DNA of 64,000 bases from Mycolicibacterium xanthum (GTDB lineage Bacteria; Actinomycetota; Actinomycetes; Mycobacteriales; Mycobacteriaceae). Under the pieces are notes generated by a model. It saw only the letters and a program-made list of their open reading frames with translations. It was not told the origin of the DNA and searched no databases. Positions 1-9,819 of this stretch are shown here, one piece after another; positions within the stretch are counted from its first letter, which is position 1; each line of letters begins with the position of its first letter. Location of the stretch: contig NZ_JAIFZS010000020.1 in assembly GCF_019710635.1 (NCBI RefSeq), positions 62,001 to 126,000 on the forward strand, written 5' to 3'. Position numbers and translations under genes: made by a program.

Positions 1-536
1 GCCCCGGCCTCCATTCGCTGCGCCATCCCGACGGCATGCCCGACCGCGGTGTAACGGCCCGGGCCGGTACCGATTTCACCGACGATCACCTCGCCCGAAT
101 TCAGCCCCACCCGAACCCTCAGGTCGATCCCGTCGCGGTCCGCCACCTCGCGCGCCAGCTGTCCGGCCACCCGCTGGATCTCCAGCGCGGCGATGCATCC
201 GCGCAACGCGTGGTCTTCCAAGGCCAGCGGCGCTCCGAACAACGCCATCAGGCCGTCTCCGGTGAACTTGTCCATGGTTCCCTGGAAGCGCTGCACGACC
301 GCTGCCGACCTGTTGAACAGCTCGTTCATGATTTCCTGGAGTCGCTCGGTGTCCAGTACCGCGGCAAGCTTCATGGAGCCGACCACGTCGGCGAACAGGA
401 CGGTGACGTACTTGTGCTCGCCGAGGGCGGAAGGAGCGGCGACCGGCGCGCCGCACACATCACAGAAGCGCGACCTGACCCGCAGATCGTTACCGCACGC
501 CGCGCACCGAGCGCCGTCGCCGACTTGCCCAGCCAT
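1..536 (-). CDS. Zinc-ribbon class III cyclase-like protein (5' part; runs off the window)
   Basis: About 178 N-terminal codons are visible. Translation starts at ATG 536 behind a GGAGGCG ribosome site. Cys11, Cys14, Cys25 and Cys28 form a zinc ribbon. A class III nucleotide cyclase domain follows, with metal ligands Asp50 (LFADVVGS) and Asp94 and substrate lysine Lys90 (DKFTGDG). The later motif reads AVGHAVGMAQR: the usual Asp and the transition-state Asn (as in VGDAVNLAAR) are His and Gly. This pattern is familiar from large mycobacterial cyclase-AAA ATPase-TPR regulators, so an ATPase may lie beyond the edge (inference). Cyclase activity is doubtful. Confidence 0.85.
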   Translation of the reverse strand, partial: MAGQVGDGARCAACGNDLRVRSRFCDVCGAPVAAPSALGEHKYVTVLFADVVGSMKLAAVLDTERLQEIMNELFNRSAAVVQRFQGTMDKFTGDGLMALFGAPLALEDHALRGCIAALEIQRVAGQLAREVADRDGIDLRVRVGLNSGEVIVGEIGTGPGRYTAVGHAVGMAQRMEAG

Positions 537-603
537 CCCCCGCCTCCCCGGCAGCACCTCTACCCATGATGACCCACGGAGCAGGGGAAAACCCGAAGAC
601 GAA

Positions 604-634
604 GAAGCCCCCGACCGCTTCGGTCGGGGGCTTC
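604..634 (-). terminator. Intrinsic terminator after antigen 85
   Basis: Arms 604-616 and 622-634 pair perfectly over 13 bp around the loop GCTTC. On the minus strand the hairpin is followed by a TTCTTCGTCTTC tract. It lies 15 bp past the antigen 85 stop codon. Confidence 0.85.
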
Positions 635-649
635 CCTCGTGAGCTCGGG

Positions 650-1987
<1,338 letters not shown>

Positions 1988-2551
1988 ATGGCGCAGGGCC
2001 CGACGAATTCCGGCAGGTTGTCGATAGACGACTGGATTCAGGCGGGCTTCGCGATCTTGGCCGATGAGGGTCTGCAGGCTCTCAAGGTCGACCGGCTGTG
2101 CAGCCGGCTCGGGGTCACCAAGGGCAGCTTCTACTGGCATTTCAAGGACATGGCCGGCTACCGGGCAGCCGTGATGCAGGCCTGGGGAGAACTGCGCGAC
2201 CGAGACCGGAGCCAGTTCGGCGACCTCGGGCACCTCGCCCCGCGGGATCGTCTGAGCCGGATGATGGCCTCGCTGCTGGGTGAACGCCAGTGGACGCTGG
2301 AGCGCGCGATGCGCGAATGGGCACGCACCGACCCCGAGGTCGCGGCGAGCGTGCGGGCCGCCGATCAGCTGATTCTCGCCGCGGTGCGCACGGCCTTCAC
2401 CGACGCCGGCTTCGACGCCGAGGAGGCCGACGTGCGCGCCAATGCCACCTTCGCCGCCGGCATCGGCTTTCTGCATCTGTTCCCGGGCCCACCGGACCGG
2501 GCCCTGGCCGCCCAGAAGGACCGGTTTCTGGATGTCATGTTCAAGCCATGA
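1988..2551 (+). CDS. TetR-family transcriptional regulator
   Basis: The protein has 187 residues. An N-terminal helix-turn-helix spans about residues 10-57 (LGVTKGSFYWHFKD is the recognition-helix signature). The rest is a ligand-binding domain with no close match that I recognise. It sits 39 bp upstream of a flavin monooxygenase gene and a Ddn-like gene on the same strand, so it probably controls them. That link is inference from position. Confidence 0.88.
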   Translation: MAQGPTNSGRLSIDDWIQAGFAILADEGLQALKVDRLCSRLGVTKGSFYWHFKDMAGYRAAVMQAWGELRDRDRSQFGDLGHLAPRDRLSRMMASLLGERQWTLERAMREWARTDPEVAASVRAADQLILAAVRTAFTDAGFDAEEADVRANATFAAGIGFLHLFPGPPDRALAAQKDRFLDVMFKP

Positions 2552-2577
2552 TCGGACCTCCATACTAAAAGGTAGGG

Positions 2578-2583
2578 TAACTT
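2578..2583 (+). promoter_or_regulatory. -10 box of the flavin monooxygenase gene, leaderless
   Basis: TAACTT lies seven bases before ATG 2591. An AT-richer patch (2560-2575) just upstream is the likeliest place for a regulator to bind. Confidence 0.45.
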
Positions 2584-2590
2584 CCCGATC

Positions 2591-3769
2591 ATGACCACGG
2601 TCTCGACGGCGAGCCCCGCCATCAGCCCCGAATTCGTCGATCGCCTCGCCGAACGCGCCGGCGAGGCCGAGCGACTGCGCCGGCTTCCCGCGGCCACCCT
2701 GGCCGATCCGATCACCTCGGAGTTCATCAACCTGCTCGTGCCGGCCCGCTACGGCGGCAGGCAGGCGGCGTTTCCCGAGATCCTCGACCCGGTGCGGCAG
2801 ATGGCCCACGGCTGCGCGTCCAGCGCGTGGACCCTCGGCTTCTATGCGCTGCACAACTGGATGCTGGCGCTGTTCGACGAGCAGGCCCAGAACGAGGCGT
2901 TCACGGCCTCCCCCTTCCTCGCGCCCGCACCGCTGGCCCCGACCGGTCGAGGGGTCAACTGCGAGGGCGGCATCCGGGTGACCGGACGGTGGTCGTGGGC
3001 AACGGGGGTGATGGACGGCAACTGGGTGATGGTGGGCGTGCTGTGTCAGCGCGACCCCGACGATCCCGCGACCATCTATCCCGCGCTGGCGCTGCTGCCG
3101 ATCGAGGCCGTGCGCGTCGAGGACGTCTGGCACACCGACGGCATGTGTGCGACCGGATCCAATGACGTCATGATCGACGACGTGTTCGTCCCGCGTCACC
3201 GGTTGGTCGCGGTGGCCGACATCTACACCGGTTCGGCCCCCGGCGCGGCGTTGCACGACTCGGACACCTATCGCTGGCCGATGGTGCCCGCACTGGCGCT
3301 GCTGGCCGCCATGCCCGCGCTCGGTTCGGCCGAACGCGTCGCAGATCTCTACGCCGAAAGGCTCTCGCAGCGCTTCCTGGCCTACGAGGGCGTCCTGCAG
3401 AAGGACAAACCGGTCGCCTCGGCGCACCTCGGCCAGGCCCTGATCCGACTGCGCGCGCTGCGCGGACTGCTCGCCGACACCGTCGGCGAGATCGGGGACA
3501 TCGTCGCCGGCGGCGACGCGGTGCCACGGCCGGTGCGCGGCCAGGCCCGGTTGGCCGCCGCCCACATCGTGCGGGAGTCGCGGTCGGTGATCGGCGACCT
3601 GCTCTCCGCCTCCGGTGCCGGCGCTCATTTCCTGGACAACCCGTTGCAGCGCATCAAGCGCGACGTCGACGTGATCTCCGGTCACGTCGTGTTCGACTAC
3701 GACACCAGCCGCGAACTTGCCGGCGCGCTGACAATGGGGGTACCGATCCCCCGCACCGCCATGGTGTGA
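2591..3769 (+). CDS. Acyl-CoA dehydrogenase-fold flavin monooxygenase (HsaA/HpaB-like)
   Basis: The 392-residue protein has the acyl-CoA dehydrogenase fold: an N-terminal helical part, a middle beta domain (GRWSWATGVMDGNWVMVGVL, about residues 135-155) and a C-terminal helical bundle. The central GRWSWATG motif and the C-terminal FDYDTSRELAGAL are typical of two-component group D monooxygenases that hydroxylate phenols or steroid rings with reduced flavin. They are less typical of true acyl-CoA dehydrogenases. No flavin reductase partner lies next to it, so one would be supplied from elsewhere. The substrate is unknown. Confidence 0.82.
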   Translation: MTTVSTASPAISPEFVDRLAERAGEAERLRRLPAATLADPITSEFINLLVPARYGGRQAAFPEILDPVRQMAHGCASSAWTLGFYALHNWMLALFDEQAQNEAFTASPFLAPAPLAPTGRGVNCEGGIRVTGRWSWATGVMDGNWVMVGVLCQRDPDDPATIYPALALLPIEAVRVEDVWHTDGMCATGSNDVMIDDVFVPRHRLVAVADIYTGSAPGAALHDSDTYRWPMVPALALLAAMPALGSAERVADLYAERLSQRFLAYEGVLQKDKPVASAHLGQALIRLRALRGLLADTVGEIGDIVAGGDAVPRPVRGQARLAAAHIVRESRSVIGDLLSASGAGAHFLDNPLQRIKRDVDVISGHVVFDYDTSRELAGALTMGVPIPRTAMV

Positions 3770-3816
3770 GGGCCCGGATCCGACCGCAACCGCGCACGCA
3801 ACCAGGGAGACCGCCC

Positions 3817-4206
3817 ATGACCGACACCACCCGCGATCGCGTCACCAAGTTCTTCCAGAAGAACGTCGGCAACCAGGTGATGGGCCGCATGCCCTTCCAG
3901 ACGCTGCTGGAGACCACCGGCCGCAAGTCCGGGGAACCGCGCCGGACTCCACTGGGTGGCCGCCGGGTGGGCGACGAGTTCTGGTTCGTCTCCGAGTTCG
4001 GCGAGAAATCCCAGTACGTGCGCAACATCATGGCCGACCCGGCGGTGCGGGTACGGATCAAGGGCCGGTGGCACCGCGGCACCGCTCACCTCCTGCCCGA
4101 TGACGACGCCGCCGCCCGTCTGCGCACGCTGCCCCAGTTCAACAGCATGGGTGTGCGCACATTCGGCACCAATCTGCTCACGGTGCGCGTCGACCTCACC
4201 GACTGA
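3817..4206 (+). CDS. Ddn-like nitroreductase-family, deazaflavin (F420)-dependent protein
   Basis: The 129-residue protein is one split-barrel domain. Typical motifs are LLETTGRKSGEPRRTPLGG (residues 30-48), DEFWFVSEFGEKSQYVRNI and a C-terminal GTNLLTVRVDLT. Relatives such as M. tuberculosis Ddn use reduced cofactor F420. ATG 3817 is chosen because AGGGAGA precedes it by six bases; an upstream in-frame start at 3766 would overlap the previous stop codon. It is probably co-transcribed with the monooxygenase 47 bp upstream. Confidence 0.85.
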   Translation: MTDTTRDRVTKFFQKNVGNQVMGRMPFQTLLETTGRKSGEPRRTPLGGRRVGDEFWFVSEFGEKSQYVRNIMADPAVRVRIKGRWHRGTAHLLPDDDAAARLRTLPQFNSMGVRTFGTNLLTVRVDLTD

Positions 4207-4215
4207 GGCTCCATC

Positions 4216-4240
4216 GCCGGGTGCCGGGGCCCGACCCGGC
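4216..4240. terminator. Possible hairpin terminator
   Basis: GCCGGGT (4216-4222) pairs with ACCCGGC (4234-4240) over a GC-rich 11-base loop, just after the Ddn-like stop codon. There is no T tract. Confidence 0.35.
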
Positions 4241-4299
4241 ATGCCGCCAGCGAGGTCCCCCGTCGAACATGGGGTTCGGCACACCGAAACGCCTGCCCG

Positions 4300-5427
4300 C
4301 TAGGAACCCGAAGTACCGGCGCGCCGGGCCCGGAACAGCTTGACATCCGACTTGATGCCCTTGAGATGGCGCGCCCCCGCGAACGACCAGACGAACCGCT
4401 TGTCCTCCCCGATCGCCTCCAGGGTCGTCTCCGCGGCCAGGGCCGAACCCGGGCGCGCGGTCCCGGTCACCCGGGCCGCCAGGTTGACCGGGCTGCCGAA
4501 CCAGTCGCCGGCCCGGCTCACCGCCAACCCGGTCGCGACACCGGCGCGCAACCGCAAAAAGTCCTCGTCCTCGTCGGTGGCCTCCACCAGTCGCAGCACC
4601 GCGTCCAGCAGCGGGGCGGGTTCAGGGCTGACCAGCATCACCTCGTCGCCGATCGTCTTGATGAACCGCACCGGCGCCACCGCGACCTCGCGGGTCAGGT
4701 CGGCCAGCCGCTGCGACAGCCGCTCGAGGTGCTCCGGCGGCACCGCCTCACCGAGGCTGGTGAACCCGACCAGATCGGCGAACCCGACCGTCACGAGGCG
4801 GGCACCGGGAAGGTGCTGCCCCTCGGCCCGCTCGGTCGCGTTGACGGCCTCGGTCTCGATCGCGTGGCGCAGTTGCAGCAGCAGCACCTGCTCGATCATC
4901 GGCCCCAGCCGCGGAGCCAGGCCGGCCACCAGGGCTTCGGAGGCCTTCGCAATCTCCAATTCCGTTGCGCCCGGCCGGATCACCGCGGCGAGCGCCGCAG
5001 AACGCATCGCCTCGGCGGCCCGCGACAGCCCGTCTTCGAGCAGCCGGGTGATCTGTACCAGTTCGTCGGCGTCGATGCCGGCGGCGAGGAAGTCCCTGGT
5101 GAACCCGGCAGCGTCGGCGTCGGCGCGCAGGAGCACGGCGGCGTCGGGATCCTCGATCCGGGGCAGCCCCATGGCTCGCTGTATCCGTTCGAACAAGTCG
5201 AGATCGACCCCGGCCCTCTCGGCGGCCTCGCGCGCCGAGACGTAGACACCGTCGTCACCGATCACCCGCCGCGATGCCAACAGCATCGGCGCCGAACTGC
5301 CACGGATCTGATCGATGTCGACACCCCGCTCGATCAGCCACGGGATCAGTTCGGCGCGTTCGGCCCGGGCCTTCCCCTCGAGTCCGTCGAGCAGTCCCGA
5401 TGCCTCGGGATCGACGTCTTCGTCCAC
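4300..5427 (-). CDS. Class III adenylate cyclase, Rv1264 type (pH-sensing)
   Basis: The 375-residue protein makes cAMP. Residues 1-200 match the N-terminal autoinhibitory helical domain of Rv1264 ([17 protein letters not shown] start, [17 protein letters not shown]). Residues 210-370 are the catalytic domain, with metal ligands Asp218 (FADLVGFT) and Asp261 (KTIGDEVML). Substrate residues are Lys257 and Asp308, and transition-state residues are Asn315 and Arg319 (NLAARVTG). All are intact. In Rv1264 acid pH relieves inhibition; the same is expected here. GTG 5427 is chosen because TACGTT lies six bases upstream as a leaderless -10, and longer starts would enter the divergent gene. Confidence 0.92.
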   Translation of the reverse strand: MDEDVDPEASGLLDGLEGKARAERAELIPWLIERGVDIDQIRGSSAPMLLASRRVIGDDGVYVSAREAAERAGVDLDLFERIQRAMGLPRIEDPDAAVLLRADADAAGFTRDFLAAGIDADELVQITRLLEDGLSRAAEAMRSAALAAVIRPGATELEIAKASEALVAGLAPRLGPMIEQVLLLQLRHAIETEAVNATERAEGQHLPGARLVTVGFADLVGFTSLGEAVPPEHLERLSQRLADLTREVAVAPVRFIKTIGDEVMLVSPEPAPLLDAVLRLVEATDEDEDFLRLRAGVATGLAVSRAGDWFGSPVNLAARVTGTARPGSALAAETTLEAIGEDKRFVWSFAGARHLKGIKSDVKLFRARRAGTSGS

Positions 5428-5433
5428 CTGGCC

Positions 5434-5439
5434 AACGTA
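5434..5439 (-). promoter_or_regulatory. -10 box of the Rv1264-type cyclase, leaderless
   Basis: On the minus strand TACGTT ends six bases before GTG 5427. The 44-bp gap to the divergent glycosylase holds both promoters. Confidence 0.5.
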
Positions 5440-5457
5440 TACCGCCGACTCGCCTGC

Positions 5458-5463
5458 GATAGT
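5458..5463 (+). promoter_or_regulatory. -10 box of the hypoxanthine-DNA glycosylase gene
   Basis: GATAGT lies eight bases before GTG 5472. It fits the NANNNT mycobacterial -10 and a leaderless transcript. Confidence 0.4.
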
Positions 5464-5471
5464 CGGGAGCT

Positions 5472-5978
5472 GTGTCACCGCCGACCCTGCACAGCTTCCC
5501 GCCGCTGATCGCTCCCGGCGCGCAGATCCTGATCCTGGGCAACATGCCGGGCGTCGCGTCACTGGCCGCGCAGCAGTACTACGCGTTCGGCCGCAATGCC
5601 TTCTGGCGGATCACCGGCGAGTTGTTCGGGTTCGACCCCACCGGCCCGTACGACGCCCGCGTCGCGGCGCTGACCGGTGCCGGCGTCGCGGTCTGGGACG
5701 TGTTGCGGTCGTGTCGCAGAATCGGCAGCCTCGATGCCGCCGTCGAGCCGGACAGCATGGTGGCCAACGATTTCGGTGCCCTGTTCACCGCTCACCCGAC
5801 CATCGCCAAGGTGTACTTCAACGGCTCGGCCGCGCAGACGAACTACCGGCGGCTGGTCCGGGTCGAGCACGCGCCGGCCTTCACCCGACTCCCGTCGACC
5901 AGCCCGGCGCACACCATGCGGTTCGAGGACAAGCTGGCGGCGTGGCGCGAGGTGACCGGTCAGCCACCCGTTTCCTAG
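5472..5978 (+). CDS. DNA-deoxyinosine (hypoxanthine) glycosylase, UDG superfamily family 6
   Basis: The 168-residue protein belongs to the uracil-DNA glycosylase fold. Motif 1 reads [19 protein letters not shown], followed by GRNAFWRI. This matches the family 6 (HDG) pattern rather than Ung or Mug. The second motif is VYFNGSAAQ with Asn where other families have a His-Pro-Ser loop. The family removes hypoxanthine left by adenine deamination. It is divergent from the cyclase gene and 19 bp upstream of a HIT gene. Confidence 0.8.
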   Translation: MSPPTLHSFPPLIAPGAQILILGNMPGVASLAAQQYYAFGRNAFWRITGELFGFDPTGPYDARVAALTGAGVAVWDVLRSCRRIGSLDAAVEPDSMVANDFGALFTAHPTIAKVYFNGSAAQTNYRRLVRVEHAPAFTRLPSTSPAHTMRFEDKLAAWREVTGQPPVS

Positions 5979-5985
5979 GCGCGGC

Positions 5986-5991
5986 TACCGT
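5986..5991 (+). promoter_or_regulatory. -10 box of the HIT gene, leaderless
   Basis: TACCGT lies six bases before ATG 5998, just after the glycosylase stop codon. Confidence 0.5.
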
Positions 5992-5997
5992 GGCGGG

Positions 5998-6435
5998 ATG
6001 TCTTGCGTGTTCTGTGACATCGTCGCCGGGGATGCCCCGGCCATCCGGATCCACGAGGACGACGAATTCCTCGCCATCCTCGACATCAGGCCGTTCACCC
6101 GCGGCCACACCCTGGTGATCCCGAAGCGCCACACCGTCGACCTGACCGACACCCCGGCCGGCACGCTGGCCGGGATGACCGCGATCGGGCAGCGAATCGC
6201 CAACGCGGCACGCGCGTCGGGGCTCCACGCCGACGGCAGCAACATCGCGATCAACGACGGCAGGGCCGCATTCCAGACCGTCTTCCACGTGCACCTGCAC
6301 GTGGTGCCGCGGAGAGACGGCGACAAACTCGCGTTCGCGAAAGGCATGCTGCTGCGCCGTGATCCGGATCGGGCGGAGACCGGACGGATACTGCGCGAGG
6401 CACTGGCGCGCGCCGATGCCGCCGAGCAGGATTGA
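5998..6435 (+). CDS. HIT-family nucleotide-binding hydrolase (Rv1262c type)
   Basis: The 145-residue protein starts CVFCDIVAGDAPA, the usual HIT opening. It carries the catalytic histidine triad HVHLHVV at about residues 98-104. Members hydrolyse AMP-lysine-type or dinucleotide substrates; the true substrate is unknown. It is three bases upstream of the next gene, so the two form an operon. Confidence 0.9.
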   Translation: MSCVFCDIVAGDAPAIRIHEDDEFLAILDIRPFTRGHTLVIPKRHTVDLTDTPAGTLAGMTAIGQRIANAARASGLHADGSNIAINDGRAAFQTVFHVHLHVVPRRDGDKLAFAKGMLLRRDPDRAETGRILREALARADAAEQD

Positions 6436-6438
6436 CGG

Positions 6439-6897
6439 ATGGACATCACACGATGGGTCGAGCGGAACATCGGCTCTCCCCTACTGGTGCTGCACAACAA
6501 GCTCTACAAGGGGACCAACGGGCGCATCGGGCACCGCATCCCGGTCCCCGGGATCGCGCCTGCGCTGCTGCTGCACACCGTCGGGGCCAAGACCGGGCAG
6601 CCGCGGACGACATCGCTGTCCTACTTCCGTGACGGCGACGACTACCTGGTCGTCGCGTCCAAGGGCGGCAACCCCAGGGCCCCGGGCTGGTATCACAACC
6701 TCAAGGCCCGCCCCGACGTCGAGATCAACGTCGGCACGAAGCGATACGCCGTCACCGCGGCGCCGGTGCTTCCCGGCGATCCGCGCTATCCCGAGCTGTG
6801 GCGCAACGTCAACGAACACAACCACCATGTGTACGAGGGCTATCAGAAGCGCACGTCGCGGCCGATCCCGGTGGTCAGGCTCACGCCGAAGTCCTAG
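6439..6897 (+). CDS. Ddn-like nitroreductase-family protein (Rv1261c type)
   Basis: The 152-residue protein is a second F420-type split barrel. Key motifs are LLLHTVGAKTGQPRTTSL (about residues 49-66) and YLVVASKGGNPRAPGWYHNL, the cofactor-phosphate loop seen in Ddn. It is much closer to classical Ddn than the gene at 3817. Its stop codon shares the four bases CTAG with the stop of the convergent luciferase-like gene. Confidence 0.9.
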   Translation: MDITRWVERNIGSPLLVLHNKLYKGTNGRIGHRIPVPGIAPALLLHTVGAKTGQPRTTSLSYFRDGDDYLVVASKGGNPRAPGWYHNLKARPDVEINVGTKRYAVTAAPVLPGDPRYPELWRNVNEHNHHVYEGYQKRTSRPIPVVRLTPKS

Positions 6898-7955
6898 AAC
6901 AGTTCCTTGGCCAGCAGCTCCAGCGTCGCCTCGCGGGCCGGCGCCGTGGCCGGATCGACACCGCGGTGCGCCGAGGCCACCGGGTGGATCATCACCTCAT
7001 CGACCCCGAACCGCTCGGCCAGCGCCCGCAGCCGATCGGCCGCCTCGGCCGGCGAGCCGACCACGGCCTGGCGCCGTCCGGCGTCCACCACGGCCAGCTC
7101 GCGGGGGTTGAGGTGGCGATGCTCGGCGTCCTCGACCAGATCAAGTGGTCCGAGCGGCTGCCCGGTGCGCAGCTTGGCCATCATCTGCAGGTTCGGCAGG
7201 ATCAGGCGTTCGGCCTCCTCGCCGGTGTCGGCCACCGCCGCGTTGACGGTCAGGAAGGTCAGCGGCTCGCTCGGCAAGCCGGGCAGCCCCGTGGGCCGGA
7301 ACTCCCGACGGTAGGTCTGCAGCGCCTCGTCGGTGCCCTGTCCCGAGAAGTGGTGGGCGAACACGTAGGGCAGCCCCTTGGCGGCGGCCAGGTGCGCGGA
7401 GTACATCGACGAACCGAGCAGCCACATCTTCGGCTCGGTCACCGCGGCCGGGGTGGCCTTGAGGACGTAGTTCTCCCGCATCAGGTCGCGGGGCAGCGGC
7501 ACCCGGACCCCGGCGCTGCTCATCAGCGCCATCACGTCGTCGAGGTAGGACGGGAACGCCTCGACGTCGCGGTCGTCGCGCCCCGCCGCGCCACGCAGCG
7601 CCAGCGACGTGACCGGGTCGGATCCCGGCGCCCGCCCGAGGCCGAGGTCGATGCGTCCGGGATGGGCGGCCTCCAGCAGGGCGAACTGCTCGGCGACGGC
7701 CAGCGGGGCGTGGTTGGGCAGCATCACCCCGCCCGACCCCAGCCGCAGCGCCGACGTGTGCGCGGCCAGATGGGCGATCAGCACCGGCGGGCTGGTCGCC
7801 GCCACGGAGGGCATGTTGTGGTGCTCGGCGACCCAGTAGCGGGTGTAGCCCAACCGGTCGGCGGCCTGCGCCAGCCGCGTGGTGGCGGCCAGCGCCTGCG
7901 ATGTGTTCTGGTCGGAACGCACGGGGACGAGATCGAGGACGGACAGCCGCATCAC
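6894..7955 (-). CDS. Luciferase-like (LLM) flavin-dependent monooxygenase, MsnO8-type
   Basis: The 353-residue TIM-barrel protein has YWVAEHHNMPSVAATSPPVL near residue 40 and LGSGGVMLPNHAPLAVAEQF near 75. It continues with GRIDLGLGRAPGSDP, all standard for MsnO8-like LLM proteins. The cofactor is probably FMNH2, though some LLM proteins use F420. Either of two adjacent ATG codons (7955 or 7952) may start it. In M. tuberculosis a different oxidoreductase (Rv1260) sits at this place. Confidence 0.88.
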   Translation of the reverse strand: MMRLSVLDLVPVRSDQNTSQALAATTRLAQAADRLGYTRYWVAEHHNMPSVAATSPPVLIAHLAAHTSALRLGSGGVMLPNHAPLAVAEQFALLEAAHPGRIDLGLGRAPGSDPVTSLALRGAAGRDDRDVEAFPSYLDDVMALMSSAGVRVPLPRDLMRENYVLKATPAAVTEPKMWLLGSSMYSAHLAAAKGLPYVFAHHFSGQGTDEALQTYRREFRPTGLPGLPSEPLTFLTVNAAVADTGEEAERLILPNLQMMAKLRTGQPLGPLDLVEDAEHRHLNPRELAVVDAGRRQAVVGSPAEAADRLRALAERFGVDEVMIHPVASAHRGVDPATAPAREATLELLAKELF

Positions 7956-7989
7956 CGGAACAACGCCACTCGACCGTGCCCCTGTTCCC

Positions 7990-8047
7990 GGCGATTTCGG
8001 TGTGATTCTCTGCGGTGGCGGGCGGCGATATTCACGCCGAAATCGCC
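7990..8047. repeat. Dispersed GCGATTTCGG inverted repeat, copy 1 (terminator-like)
   Basis: Arms 7990-8005 and 8032-8047 are 16 bp long with one mismatch. The right arm begins exactly at the stop codon of the uracil-DNA glycosylase gene and contains its last four sense codons. It can fold as a terminator for that gene. Confidence 0.7.
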
Positions 8048-8898
8048 TGGGCGGTGGCGAAGAGGTCGTCCATCATCGCGGCGGTCAGCCGGCCGGTGAA
8101 AGTGTTCTGCTGGCTCGGGTGGTAGCACCCCAGCAGCGCCACCGCCCGGTCCGGCAGTTCCAATCGCGCGATGGCGCCGTGGCCGAACCGGAGTGCCGGG
8201 GTCGGCACCGAACCCCCGGCCCGACGGATCAGCGCCAGCGCCGACTGCCAGGCGAATCCGCCCAGTGCGACGATCACCCCCACCGAGGCGCCGGTCAGCC
8301 GCCACTCGGCGTCCAGCCACGGCGCGCACGTCTCCCGCTCGGCGGGCAGCGGCGCGTTGGCCGGTGGGGCGCACCGCACCGCGGCCACCACCCGCACGTC
8401 GGAGAGCTGCAGGCCGTCGGCACTGTCGGTGCAGGCCGGCTGGTTGGCCAGGCCGCTCCGGTACAGCGAGCCGAACAGGAAGTCGCCGGACCGGTCGCCG
8501 GTGAAGACCCGTCCGGTGCGGTTGGCCCCGTGCGCGGCCGGTGCCAGCCCGAGAACCCAGATCGCCGGCCGGGCCGACCCGAATCCGGGGGCGGGCCTGC
8601 CCCAGTAGGGCTGGTCGGCGTAGGCCTTGCGCTTGTCGACGGCGACGCCTTCACGCCACTGCACCAGGCGCGGGCAGGCGCGGCACACCGACACCCGCGC
8701 ATCGAGCCGGTGCACCGTCGTGCTGCCCGCCGCGAGCCGGACCACGTCGGCGGGGCCGGCCGCGGCGGCGGTGCGGGCCGACGCCGGGTCGCCCGGCCAT
8801 CCCGAACCCGGCCGCACCGGCGAGTCGAAAAGGTCACCGGTACCCGGGTGCGGCAGGCCGGCTGCGGCGCCGCGGCCGTCGCCCGAACGGCGCATCAT
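8032..8898 (-). CDS. udgB: Uracil-DNA glycosylase family 5, UdgB
   Basis: The 288-residue enzyme matches Rv1259. Cys72, Cys75, Cys176 and Cys191 are placed to hold a 4Fe-4S cluster. The active site shows [14 protein letters not shown] (residues 117-130) and the loop [13 protein letters not shown] near the C-terminus. Family 5 removes uracil, ethenocytosine and hypoxanthine from double-stranded DNA. The start is ATG 8898 or the adjacent ATG 8895; the low-complexity first 20 residues leave room for a later start. The final codons lie within an inverted repeat. Confidence 0.93.
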   Translation of the reverse strand: MMRRSGDGRGAAAGLPHPGTGDLFDSPVRPGSGWPGDPASARTAAAAGPADVVRLAAGSTTVHRLDARVSVCRACPRLVQWREGVAVDKRKAYADQPYWGRPAPGFGSARPAIWVLGLAPAAHGANRTGRVFTGDRSGDFLFGSLYRSGLANQPACTDSADGLQLSDVRVVAAVRCAPPANAPLPAERETCAPWLDAEWRLTGASVGVIVALGGFAWQSALALIRRAGGSVPTPALRFGHGAIARLELPDRAVALLGCYHPSQQNTFTGRLTAAMMDDLFATAQAISA

Positions 8899-9020
8899 TT
8901 GTTACCAAGAAGCACGGTTCATCGTTATCACGAAACACCGTCTCCCTCAGCCATCCACCGATGTCACTGCCGCACGATGGATCTCCAGGCTTTTCGTTGG
9001 CCGGATGATTGAGGTAACAC

Positions 9021-9701
9021 ATGCGACTGTCGACGGCTGCCATTGCCGGCATCTGCGTGCTGGTGACCGGATGCGGCACCACGATCAGCAATGCCGAGTC
9101 GCCCACACCGACCCGGACGATGATCCCGCGACCCCTGGTGGAGCGTGAGTTGTCCGGATTGCTCCAGACACCCGAACAGATCGCCGCGGCGATGGGAACG
9201 CCGGTGATGACCGTCGTGGAGTCCCAGACCTCGATGTCGGACAACAGCGCCATCATGGCGCCGCCGGAGTGCCTGGCGATCGACGGCGCAGCCGAGATGC
9301 AGGTCTACGCCGACAGCGGCTTCCGGGCCGAGCACGACCAGAGCCTCAACGACGGAGACGATTTCACCCACTACGTGAAGCAGGCGGTGGTGCTGTTCCC
9401 GTACCTGGAGAAGGCACAGGAGTTCTTCGACGCGTCGGCCGGGCAGTGGCCGGCCTGCCATGAGTACACCCACACGCAGAGCGGATCGCAGTGGTCGGCC
9501 GGACCGATCACCCGCACCGACGACACGCTGAGCACCACGGCGATGCAGCAGGACGCCGCCGCACCGGGCTGGGGCTGCGGACGCGCACTGGTGCAACGCA
9601 ACAACATCATCGTCGACGTCAACACCTGCAGCGCCGCACCCGGCGACTCGGCACTGCGGATCGCACAGCAGATCGCCGACACGGTGTCGGCTCAGTGGTA
9701 G
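9021..9701 (+). CDS. Lipoprotein with PknH-type extracellular sensor domain
   Basis: The 226-residue protein has a lipobox LVTGC with Cys18. The rest resembles the PknH_C-like sensor domain: conserved cysteines in PPECLAI, WPACHEY, GWGCGRAL and VNTCSAAP can form two disulfides. Such domains occur alone or on Ser/Thr kinases; their ligand is unknown. GAGGTAAC precedes the ATG by three bases. It is divergent from udgB and appears to be a single gene. Confidence 0.82.
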   Translation: MRLSTAAIAGICVLVTGCGTTISNAESPTPTRTMIPRPLVERELSGLLQTPEQIAAAMGTPVMTVVESQTSMSDNSAIMAPPECLAIDGAAEMQVYADSGFRAEHDQSLNDGDDFTHYVKQAVVLFPYLEKAQEFFDASAGQWPACHEYTHTQSGSQWSAGPITRTDDTLSTTAMQQDAAAPGWGCGRALVQRNNIIVDVNTCSAAPGDSALRIAQQIADTVSAQW

Positions 9702-9780
9702 CGGCTCCGCAGAACCGGTTGCCGGGCAGGGCTTTCCCGCGATAGCGCCCGCTCCGGGCGGCCCTGGCTACCGCCATCGG

Positions 9781-9819
9781 AAAATTCGCCCGTCGCGGCC
9801 GCCCGCGCGCTGCTACATT
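9781..9819 (+). promoter_or_regulatory. Candidate WhiB7-type promoter of tap
   Basis: TACATT (9814-9819) is a good -10 box. A weak -35 (9791-9796) lies 17 bp upstream, and the tract AAAATT (9781-9786) lies four bases above that. An AT tract just upstream of a weak -35 is the known WhiB7 arrangement, and tap is a WhiB7 target in M. tuberculosis. The assignment is inference. Confidence 0.45.
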
